Source: CAYRMV01 sp964425255
GTDB taxonomy: Bacteria; Bacteroidota; Bacteroidia; Flavobacteriales_D; Crocinitomicaceae
DNA: 11,183 nucleotides
Reading direction: 5' to 3'
Assembly (NCBI GenBank): GCA_964425255.1
Contig: CAYRMV010000107.1
Coordinates: 1 to 11,183 of the forward strand
Each line of letters begins with the position of its first letter. Position 1 is the first letter of the stretch. Positions 1-6,621 of the stretch are shown piece by piece. The position numbers and the translations under genes are program-made. A model generated the notes under the pieces. The model ran no database searches. It worked only from the letters and a program-made list of their open reading frames with translations, and was not told the origin of the DNA.

Positions 1-1057
1 GGTTGGGGCAATCTGTGCAACTCAACCCCACAGCGGGTTGCCACTCATAAGCAGGCGCTGAACCTGTTGAACCACCGCCGGATGCGAATAGTTGTGCCGT
101 TGTGCCAAAGCAAAGCGTGGTGTCAGAAGAAGTTTGGGTGGGGAATGCGGAGCAGGGGGAGGTGTAGGTGAGGAAAAATCCTGAAAAAATGTTATATGGT
201 GGGGTATTTGTTTCCCATTGAGTTTGCCAATTTAAAGAATTTGAAGATATGTAAGAGCTAACATCCATAATTCCATCAGAATTGTTTATCGGAGTATTCT
301 CATTATCATCATCTAATCCAACAGCAATTGAATTTTGATAATAGAAGTGTCCCTTAACTCCTGCGCCATCCCAAGTGTTATTTACATTGTCAGAACCTTT
401 CAACACGCCTATTTGATTGTTATTTAATTTAAAAATCGAACCATCAAAAGGTTCTGAATCACCGATTCGATCTGAATAAACTGAAAATAATGCTGGAAAT
501 AAATGGTTTTTAGAATTTAAATTTTGTAGCGTAAAATTATTAAGGAAATTTTCATTTTGATTATTTAAGAGTATATATGTAGATAAATTTTCATTGAAGT
601 TTGAGTTCTCATAAATCACCACCAAAAAGACATTTCCATAAGAACAACCCATACATGAATTTTGATCAGAAAAAGATACCGTATATTGTTGTTCATTTGG
701 ATCAATGAAATTGGTTGCATCAACTACATGAACAGATTGTTCTTTGGCAAAAAAATTACCTGCTGCTAAAAAAATTGAACTGACTCTATTTTCTTCATTA
801 AATGTGAAATTATTATTGTTTAGTTGAATGGTTATCGGATCGGCTAATCCAAATCTATGGGAAAAAAGAAATGCTTTTTTAATAGTGCTGTTTGGCTCAA
901 TATGAATTTCGAATACACCAATATTGTTACCAGTACTTAAAGCAAATGAGTATCCAGCTCCAGTAACGCCACATTTACAAATATCCTGATAAAAGGTTAT
1001 TTGAGAGAAAGACCAAGAAAGATGTAATAAAACGTATAAAAGGAATGATTTCTTCAT
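1..1057 (-). CDS. Secreted surface/adhesin-like protein, 3' end beyond window
   Basis: An open frame of 352 codons runs from ATG at 1057 to the window edge without a stop. It starts with a Sec signal peptide (MKKSFLLYVLLHLSWSFSQ, residues 1-19). Residues 20 to about 292 form a low-complexity-leaning, Asn-rich region with a CKCG motif (Cys27, Cys29) and a CMGC motif (Cys135, Cys138); I do not recognise its family. From about residue 293 (SPCSAFPTQTSSDTTLCFG) the protein changes to a Gly/Ser/Thr-rich segment ending YEWQPAVGLSCTDCPN. That segment strongly resembles the Ig/PKD-like repeats found before type IX secretion C-terminal domains in Bacteroidota adhesins. The DNA changes with it: I count 53-60% GC per 60-bp line at 1-180, against 32% at 181-240 and 18% at 541-600. 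The start codon overlaps the stop of the upstream 66-residue gene (ATGA), which supports this start. A surface location is inferred; the sorting domain itself would lie outside the window. Confidence 0.85.
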   Translation of the reverse strand, partial: MKKSFLLYVLLHLSWSFSQITFYQDICKCGVTGAGYSFALSTGNNIGVFEIHIEPNSTIKKAFLFSHRFGLADPITIQLNNNNFTFNEENRVSSIFLAAGNFFAKEQSVHVVDATNFIDPNEQQYTVSFSDQNSCMGCSYGNVFLVVIYENSNFNENLSTYILLNNQNENFLNNFTLQNLNSKNHLFPALFSVYSDRIGDSEPFDGSIFKLNNNQIGVLKGSDNVNNTWDGAGVKGHFYYQNSIAVGLDDDNENTPINNSDGIMDVSSYISSNSLNWQTQWETNTPPYNIFSGFFLTYTSPCSAFPTQTSSDTTLCFGTTAQLFASGGGSTGSAPAYEWQPAVGLSCTDCPN

Positions 1058-1254
1058 CGCTGTAACATATTAATTAAACCTTTCAAAAAAGAAATCTCAT
1101 CTTCTTGTTTGCGGATGATTCGCTCGTATAGCTGATTTGCATAACTTTTCTCCTGCACAAGGTTTTGATTTTGCTCTTCACCAAGCAGATCGGTATTTAT
1201 ATTTTCTTTTAATTTTCGTTTTGCCAAGTATGTTGAGTTGTTATTAGATTTCAT
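1054..1254 (-). CDS. Small charged helical protein (66 aa), function unknown
   Basis: This 66-residue frame has no signal peptide or membrane segment and is rich in Lys, Glu, Asn and Gln. Its C-terminal part (about residues 37-66, containing YERIIRKQEDEISFLKG) looks like one amphipathic or coiled-coil helix. Similar-looking helices end many Bacteroidota helix-turn-helix regulators, but no HTH is present here. The stop codon TGA overlaps the ATG of the downstream secreted-protein gene by 4 bp (positions 1054-1057), the classic geometry of translational coupling, and this is the main reason to believe the gene is real. It could be a cytosolic partner or regulator for the downstream surface protein, or a degenerate remnant of a regulator. 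I do not recognise a family. Confidence 0.6.
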   Translation of the reverse strand: MKSNNNSTYLAKRKLKENINTDLLGEEQNQNLVQEKSYANQLYERIIRKQEDEISFLKGLINMLQR

Positions 1255-1348
1255 AAGTCACTTTTACAGCGTTTAAAGCAATCAAAATAAGCAAATAATC
1301 TTCAATTAAAATTGATTTTGACTGATCGGTGTAATGTGTTGATTGAAT

Positions 1349-1361
1349 GGTTGATTCAACC
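1349..1361. promoter_or_regulatory. Perfect inverted repeat, possible operator
   Basis: GGTTGA-T-TCAACC is a perfect 6-bp inverted repeat with a one-base centre. This is too tight for an RNA hairpin but has the size of a dimeric protein binding site. It lies about 95 bp upstream of the ATG of the 66-aa gene. A 13-bp palindrome can occur by chance, so the regulatory role is only a suggestion. Confidence 0.2.
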
Positions 1362-1419
1362 GGTCTTATTTTATCTAAATCAAAAACCGTTTCAATCCCT
1401 AACGGAGGGCTGATCATCA

Positions 1420-1455
1420 AGAAGTTGAGGCGCGATTAATCGCGCCTCAACTTCT
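1420..1455. repeat. 36-bp perfect palindrome, copy 1 of an intergenic repeat
   Basis: The arms AGAAGTTGAGGCGCG and CGCGCCTCAACTTCT flank the centre ATTAAT, giving a gap-free perfect palindrome. A 28-bp core of it recurs at 1733-1760 with two substitutions. The structure resembles REP/REPIN-type dispersed palindromes. It can form a very stable hairpin in RNA from either strand, and it lacks an adjacent U-tract that would mark it as an ordinary intrinsic terminator. Confidence 0.85.
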
Positions 1456-1732
1456 ACCATCGAAATTACTTTTATATTCGAATTTTCTCTTCGTTCGTCC
1501 TCTGTTTTATCAAACCGTTTCGTAACGGATAAGCAACCGCTATGCCCTCACAAACACTGGCTTTTCGATGAAAAAACGATGTTTTCATTAACTCCTCGCT
1601 CCGTTTCTGTTTCTCATTCTGTCCCACCAACACAGTTGTGTAACGGTTAAAAAACCTTTAGCTCGGCTTAAACACTAACTTTCCAGCAAAAAATAGGTTT
1701 TCGTCATATACATAACACTTAAACAAAACGCA

Positions 1733-1760
1733 GTTGAGGTGCGATTAATCGCGTCTCAAC
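1733..1760. repeat. 28-bp imperfect palindrome, copy 2, at receptor stop codon
   Basis: GTTGAGGTGCG-ATTAAT-CGCGTCTCAAC matches the core of the copy at 1420-1455 at 26 of 28 positions. Both differences are C to T on the plus strand. They turn two G-C pairs into G-T wobbles in plus-strand RNA, but into C-A mismatches in minus-strand RNA. Its last base is the last base of the receptor stop codon TAG, so it sits exactly at the end of the four-gene operon and may act as a weak terminator or 3' stabilising hairpin. That role is inferred. Confidence 0.75.
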
Positions 1761-4180
1761 TACTTCTTATTCTTCACCCGAAATTGAAATTGCACTGTTA
1801 CATAAAAACTTCTACCATCCGAAGGCAAAATACCAGGTCCTGGATAAGCGGTTGCACGGCGAGTAAAATAGGTTTCATTCAATACATTGTTGACGCCTGT
1901 TTCGAGCTGAATCCATTTTTTGAAAGCATAGCGAACAGAGAGATCCATCACGTCGTAGGCAGGAATCAAACCAATGACCGCATCACCACTCGGTGAGATT
2001 GCATTCGATGCATCGGAAAATTGTTGTTGGTTATACGAATACTGAACTTGTGCTGTAAGACCTTTCCATTGGTATTTCAAGCCGACACGAAGCATGATTG
2101 GACTCACATATTCAACTTGTTTGCCAAGGTAATTTGATTCCTTGGAGCGAATATACTCCGATTGGATATAAGAAAAATTGACAAAAGTAGTTAAGGAATT
2201 TCGGGCAGAATCTGAATATAATTTGAACCAATCGATTTCGGTAAACAATTCAACGCCATAATTGCGTGCATCGCCAATGTTTGTTCTGATTTTATTGATT
2301 CCATTTGGCTCGGGTGCCAAACCAATTTTATCCCCGTAAAACAAATAGAAAAAGGCAATATCGACATACCAATAGGGTTTCACTAAACCGCGAAATCCAA
2401 CTTCCGTTGTGGAGCCATACTCGTCTCGCATCAACGTATCGACGATTACATTTGGGTTGGTTACCCGAATATCATTGAAATTCACTGCACGATAATTCAT
2501 GCAGTAATTCGCATACAAATTGGTAAAGCGGGAAACCTTATACGAACCGCCAATTCCTGCCAATGGAACCGTTCGATTCAAGGTGTTCGCATCCTCCATT
2601 TTGTAAATTCCTAAGGTATCAAAATTCAACGGATGAATGGCATAGCGTTTATAAAATCCTTCGGCAGAACTTTGAATGTATTCCAAGCGAGCACCCGCAT
2701 TAAACGTGAATTTTGAGGAAATAAACAATATGTTTTCGACAAAAAAAGCCAAATTTCTTGACGGAAATTGAAAAGAAGAATATTCCAAATTGGACTCATT
2801 CAAAAAACGAAATTCGGCATCGTCACCTGTTGGTGCAAGTCCTTGCTTCGATTGAGTTTCACCTTGATAAAAACGTCCACCAACCAAAAAGGCTCCTTGC
2901 ATTGGTTTGCGTTCTACTTTCGATTTCACTTTCCACGAATAACGTTTCAAATAGCGTGCTTCGATTCCGCCATTTAGAAAATCGCCGGCAATCATTTCGC
3001 GGTTTCCTCCTGGGTCAACTTGGTTGATTTTACCCAAAAAACCCAACGAATATCGGTTGGAAGACATTCCAAATGCACGAACATTGAATGTTGCTCGATT
3101 GGAGAAATCATGTGTAAAATGCAAAGCAAGCATATTCCAATTCACCCGAAACCAATTTCGATCTCGCACACTCTGAATCGGATTTAATTTGTACAAACCA
3201 TCTGTCAAACCTCCTGGCTGCTGCGCGTCGTAATGCATTCCAGTATATTCCAGTCGAATCAGCGTATTTTCTGTCAAGTAATAACCCAATTGTGCAAAAA
3301 CTTGGTGTTGCTCAAACTGACTGTTTTTTCGGTAACCATCGCCTTTTTTTACTTGGTGATACACTTGGTATTGCCATCTTTTTCGGCTTCCCGAAATTCG
3401 ATTGAATGTCGCTAAATAACCAAAACTGCCAACTGTACTACGAGAAGTAAATTCCAACGGTGTCGTTTTAACAGGATCTTTGATAACAAAATTCATCAAT
3501 CCACCGAATTGAGTTCCGTACTGCAAAGAAGCCGAACCACGAATAATTTCAATCGACGACAAAGCTTCCAACGGCGGTGTGTAATAACTTTCAGGATATC
3601 CCAACGCATCGGCGCTAATATCGTAGCCATTTTGTCTCGTGTTGAAATTCGCTGCTCGGTTGGGAGAAAGTCCGCGCCCTCCTACTCCAATTTGAATTCC
3701 TGCTCCATCGCTTTCCCAAATATTCAAGCCGGGAATTTTGGCAAACATTTCTCTAGGATTTCCCGTTGACTTGGCGCCACTTTGTGATTCTGTTTGAATA
3801 ATCGAACTCGTTCCTGTGGCAATCTGAACACCACGAACAGGCGGTAAATATCCCACATCGAAATTATTCAGTCGTTTTTGAATGATTTTAATTTCTTCGA
3901 AATCCGTTGTTTTACGTTTCAATCGAATTTCACCTAAATCAGTTGTTGTAACCTTTACTTTTAACAATTCAAACGAGGGATGCTCAAAAGTTAATGTATC
4001 TAAATCGCCAATTAAGGAGAAAATTCCATTTTTATCGGTCTGCACCTTTCGTTCAATCGAAGAAACATTGACTTTGAGAATAGGAATTCCAGCCTCATCT
4101 ACCACTTTTCCTGTAACAGACTGAGCAAGCGATGAAAATGAAATCAAACTTATCAACCAAATCAAAATTGCTCTATCCAT
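1760..4180 (-). CDS. TonB-dependent outer-membrane receptor, FecA-like
   Basis: This 806-residue protein has the full architecture of a Bacteroidota TonB-dependent receptor. A signal peptide (residues 1-20, MDRAILIWLISLISFSSLAQ) is followed by a carboxypeptidase-regulatory-like beta domain (about 21-90, starting VTGKVVDEAGIP). The plug (about 115-235) contains GVGGRGLSPNR, EIIRGSASLQYGTQFGG and LMNFV. A long 22-strand-type barrel ends in NNVLNETYF and then AYPGPGILPSDGRSFY. The plug and the C-terminal YPGPG...GR signature resemble FecA, the ferric dicitrate receptor, so transport of a ferric chelate is the best guess; the ligand cannot be read from sequence. It is the last gene of the operon. 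Its ATG lies inside the carboxylase-like gene (19-bp overlap), implying coupled translation. The start is supported by the signal peptide. Length is usual for the family and I see no disruption. Confidence 0.93.
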   Translation of the reverse strand: MDRAILIWLISLISFSSLAQSVTGKVVDEAGIPILKVNVSSIERKVQTDKNGIFSLIGDLDTLTFEHPSFELLKVKVTTTDLGEIRLKRKTTDFEEIKIIQKRLNNFDVGYLPPVRGVQIATGTSSIIQTESQSGAKSTGNPREMFAKIPGLNIWESDGAGIQIGVGGRGLSPNRAANFNTRQNGYDISADALGYPESYYTPPLEALSSIEIIRGSASLQYGTQFGGLMNFVIKDPVKTTPLEFTSRSTVGSFGYLATFNRISGSRKRWQYQVYHQVKKGDGYRKNSQFEQHQVFAQLGYYLTENTLIRLEYTGMHYDAQQPGGLTDGLYKLNPIQSVRDRNWFRVNWNMLALHFTHDFSNRATFNVRAFGMSSNRYSLGFLGKINQVDPGGNREMIAGDFLNGGIEARYLKRYSWKVKSKVERKPMQGAFLVGGRFYQGETQSKQGLAPTGDDAEFRFLNESNLEYSSFQFPSRNLAFFVENILFISSKFTFNAGARLEYIQSSAEGFYKRYAIHPLNFDTLGIYKMEDANTLNRTVPLAGIGGSYKVSRFTNLYANYCMNYRAVNFNDIRVTNPNVIVDTLMRDEYGSTTEVGFRGLVKPYWYVDIAFFYLFYGDKIGLAPEPNGINKIRTNIGDARNYGVELFTEIDWFKLYSDSARNSLTTFVNFSYIQSEYIRSKESNYLGKQVEYVSPIMLRVGLKYQWKGLTAQVQYSYNQQQFSDASNAISPSGDAVIGLIPAYDVMDLSVRYAFKKWIQLETGVNNVLNETYFTRRATAYPGPGILPSDGRSFYVTVQFQFRVKNKK

Positions 4181-5523
4181 GTTCGAGGTGCTAAATTGTA
4201 TTCTATTTGTGTTAAATCGTGTTTTTTATCGACAAATTTACGGCTTTCTCGTCCATTTAGACTCACAAAAACAGCCGCATGTACAGAAGGATTGGTTAAA
4301 TGCACTTTTTGTTGTCCATAAACCAAGGTCGTATCGGAATAAACATCCTGCAAATGGTGCGCAAATTGTACGATAAAATCGGGTTGTGTTGCCATTTGGT
4401 CAATTTGAGAATCTGTCAAAAATTGTTGGTTATTGATCTCAATTTCTCCCCCCGTTTTTCGATCACGTACATAAAAAATAGCTGTTCCTTCCTTGTGCAT
4501 CAACATCACACGCCACGAAAAACGAAATCCTTCTTCGGTCCAAAAAACGGAAGTAGGATAAAGTGCATAGCGAAAGGGCAAAAGCAATTGAACAAGAATG
4601 TAAACAATTAAACCTGTTTTTACAAAAAATGGAATCTTTTTCACTTGGTTCGTCTGAGGATTTTGACTCCATCGTGGTAATTTCTGCTCCAAAAAGCCAA
4701 GAATTTTTTCATGAAAACTAGCTGAAAAGAAAATCAACGTGGAGAAAATCATCACCCATGGAAAAACGCCAATTGGAAACAACAACCATGTAATCAAGTG
4801 AAATCCAACAACGAAAACATAAGCAAATGGTCGGGTTTTTCGTAGAAGTAAGAAGAAAGGAATGGTCAAATCATAGATACAACCAAACCATGAAAAAGCA
4901 AATGCGGTCCATTTTTGTGCAAAGAACTGTCCAACTAGCGGAAGATCGCGATGTCCTTGCAACCAAATATGTAAAGGCTGCGCATTTAATAACCAATCAG
5001 ATTCCAATTTGGCTATTCCGGCAAAAAAATACACGATTCCCAATTGAAATTGGATGATTGAAATAGATGCTTTACGTGTGGTTCGAGTGCTTATTTCTGG
5101 TTTTCGAAGAATATCCAAAGAAAACCGACGATTCGCTGGCAAAAAAATCATCCAAAAAGCAACCAAACTCACAAAATAATAGTGATTGAGGTAATACGTT
5201 TTGTCGATCAACTCAACATACGTAAAACACAAAAAAAACAAGCTTGCTGAATAGCGATAAAAAAATCCCAACAAAATTCCGAGACTTCCCAATACCATCA
5301 AGATAAACGGAATATACATCCAATCTCCAGGCAAAGGTTTAACCCAATCAAAACCCAAATAGGTAAAGTGAAAACCGGGTTGAATGTACAAGGTTTCGAC
5401 CCATCCTTTTAACAGGACGCGCAAAGCACCAAAAAGCATCAACGCTCCGAAGATGATACGAAAAACCACCAACGGAGCATTGCTTACTTGTTCATTGAAT
5501 TGATATCGAATTCGTTCGATCAT
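4162..5523 (-). CDS. HTTM / vitamin K-dependent gamma-carboxylase homologue
   Basis: This 453-residue protein has about nine hydrophobic segments between residues 16 and 316, then a soluble C-terminal domain (about 320-453). It matches vitamin K-dependent gamma-glutamyl carboxylase (human GGCX) along most of its length. LIDKTYYLNHYYF (105-117) corresponds to the human segment holding His160, so His114 is the equivalent. FFAGIAKLESDW (166-177) corresponds to the segment with the catalytic base Lys218, giving Lys172. GFHLITWLLFPIG (240-252) corresponds to that with His287, giving His242. The soluble part keeps the FRFSWRVM and VSLNGRESRKFVD blocks. In animals the enzyme couples oxidation of vitamin K hydroquinone to CO2 addition on Glu in exported proteins. 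Bacterial HTTM proteins are mostly uncharacterised, so the activity is inferred. The gene starts 6 bp after the imelysin gene and overlaps the receptor gene by 19 bp. Confidence 0.9.
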   Translation of the reverse strand: MIERIRYQFNEQVSNAPLVVFRIIFGALMLFGALRVLLKGWVETLYIQPGFHFTYLGFDWVKPLPGDWMYIPFILMVLGSLGILLGFFYRYSASLFFLCFTYVELIDKTYYLNHYYFVSLVAFWMIFLPANRRFSLDILRKPEISTRTTRKASISIIQFQLGIVYFFAGIAKLESDWLLNAQPLHIWLQGHRDLPLVGQFFAQKWTAFAFSWFGCIYDLTIPFFLLLRKTRPFAYVFVVGFHLITWLLFPIGVFPWVMIFSTLIFFSASFHEKILGFLEQKLPRWSQNPQTNQVKKIPFFVKTGLIVYILVQLLLPFRYALYPTSVFWTEEGFRFSWRVMLMHKEGTAIFYVRDRKTGGEIEINNQQFLTDSQIDQMATQPDFIVQFAHHLQDVYSDTTLVYGQQKVHLTNPSVHAAVFVSLNGRESRKFVDKKHDLTQIEYNLAPRTWIEQF

Positions 5524-5529
5524 GGTATT

Positions 5530-6621
5530 TTAGTCACCGTCGTTGTCTTGATACGTAATTAAGATTCCTAAAGAGGAAGTCATATCCGTTTTCAAATACA
5601 CAACAGACGAAGTGATGTAATTGTAAAACACGTCCAATTGATTGACATCCGAGTTCATTAAATTTTCAATGTCTGAATTCCAATTTGTCGCTTGCGAAAT
5701 CAAGGTAGAAAAACGAGTTTGGATGGTTGTATTCAAATCACCTTTATCCAAAGCAATGAGGTAATCATCCAATCCTTTTCCATCGGTTCCTGTTAGGGAT
5801 TTTCCCATATACAAGTCACGAAGCGCTTCCAAGTTTTTGACAATCGATTCTTTTCCAAACTTAGCATATCGCGCTTCCAAATATTCTGGTCTTGGAATTC
5901 CTAAGCTTTGTTTCCCAATCGGTATTCCGACTTTTCCATGTTTGATTAATTCAAAATCCTTGCAAAATGCATTGATTAATTCTGAAAAATCATCTGTAGA
6001 ACTTGTTCCTGTTCCACTTATAAATGTTTCACGATACGCAGCCCAATTTTGAGCAACCGAATAGGTTTCCGACTTCATTTTGGAAATCACATCCGAAACA
6101 TATTGTTTTCTTACATTCGAAGCCAAAAGATCTGCTTGCGCATTGGATCGAAACAACAAATAATCCAAAGCAGCAAAACCAACTGCTCCAATGTTTGAAA
6201 AAGTGTTCAAATCATACGTCCCTGCTGAAATATTGCTCTCAATCTGTGCTGTATCTACAGGAAAAGTTCCCAACGCACCTTGATAACCGACATTCATTGC
6301 AGGTCCAAAATCAATCAATTTGATTCGTTGAAAAGTCAAAAAGGCTTCTTTCCACGCATTTTTCACTGCTTCAAAATCAGATGTGCTTTCTGAGGTCAAA
6401 AAAGTTTGAAAAGAAGTTTGTAGACTTCCTACTTTTTGATCTACATCCGAGTATGCTGGGGCAATCCAATTATCTGCCCAATTTTCCATCAATTCTTTTT
6501 TGGAAAAATCAACTTCCTCTTCACCTCCTTTGTTTTTTTTACAAGCGCTTAGGGTAAAACCCAAAAAAGCAGTACCAATCAGCACTGCTTTTCCAATTAT
6601 ATTTAACTTAGAATTTCGCAT
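5530..6621 (-). CDS. Imelysin-like (peptidase M75 family) lipoprotein
   Basis: This 363-residue lipoprotein has a textbook signal peptide and lipobox (LSAC, Cys27). The mature part is predicted mostly helical and follows the imelysin family: AVKNAWKEAFLTFQR (85-99) and FGPAMNVGY (105-113) fit the first helical repeat, and the end LGILITYQDNDGD is the form usual in Bacteroidota members. Imelysin proteins (EfeO/EfeM/ICMP relatives) are linked to iron uptake. The family GxHxxE motif appears here as Gly148-Phe-Ala-Ala-Leu-Asp153, so the His is replaced and the Glu is Asp. An acidic stretch GGEEEVDF (32-39) follows the lipidation site. The start overlaps the upstream gene by 14 bp and is fixed by the signal peptide. 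A binding rather than a peptidase role is more likely. Confidence 0.92.
   Translation of the reverse strand: MRNSKLNIIGKAVLIGTAFLGFTLSACKKNKGGEEEVDFSKKELMENWADNWIAPAYSDVDQKVGSLQTSFQTFLTSESTSDFEAVKNAWKEAFLTFQRIKLIDFGPAMNVGYQGALGTFPVDTAQIESNISAGTYDLNTFSNIGAVGFAALDYLLFRSNAQADLLASNVRKQYVSDVISKMKSETYSVAQNWAAYRETFISGTGTSSTDDFSELINAFCKDFELIKHGKVGIPIGKQSLGIPRPEYLEARYAKFGKESIVKNLEALRDLYMGKSLTGTDGKGLDDYLIALDKGDLNTTIQTRFSTLISQATNWNSDIENLMNSDVNQLDVFYNYITSSVVYLKTDMTSSLGILITYQDNDGD

Larger units (their letters stand above)
1255..1759. other. 505-bp intergenic region with palindromic repeats
   Basis: No credible gene is visible on either strand between the receptor stop and the 66-aa gene. The region contains the two palindromic repeats listed separately (1420-1455 and 1733-1760) and a short inverted repeat at 1349-1361. 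It also has a looser hairpin at 1568-1588, with arms ATGAAAA and TTTTCAT around a 7-nt loop. The leader and promoter of the 66-aa gene must lie in the lower part. I found no exact TAnnTTTG box there; the nearest is a one-mismatch TTATTTTG about 30 bp before the ATG, without a convincing upstream element. Confidence 0.6.

Noticed and set aside
1256..1759. CRISPR array or tRNA in the intergenic region
   Set aside because: There are only two repeat copies, they are palindromic and 277 bp apart, and no tRNA-like cloverleaf elements can be recognised.
1739..1996. Plus-strand frame of 85 codons over the repeat and receptor 3' end
   Set aside because: It lies across the palindrome and antisense to a well-supported receptor gene, with no family resemblance and unnatural composition.
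4463..4672. Minus-strand 69-codon frame inside the carboxylase-like gene
   Set aside because: It is an alternative frame of a conserved membrane protein gene that is intact in its own frame, and it shows no independent signal.
5530..6621. Active insulin-cleaving-type protease
   Set aside because: Family membership is clear, but the GxHxxE motif is not kept, and imelysin relatives are mostly linked to metal uptake, so a protease call is not supported.
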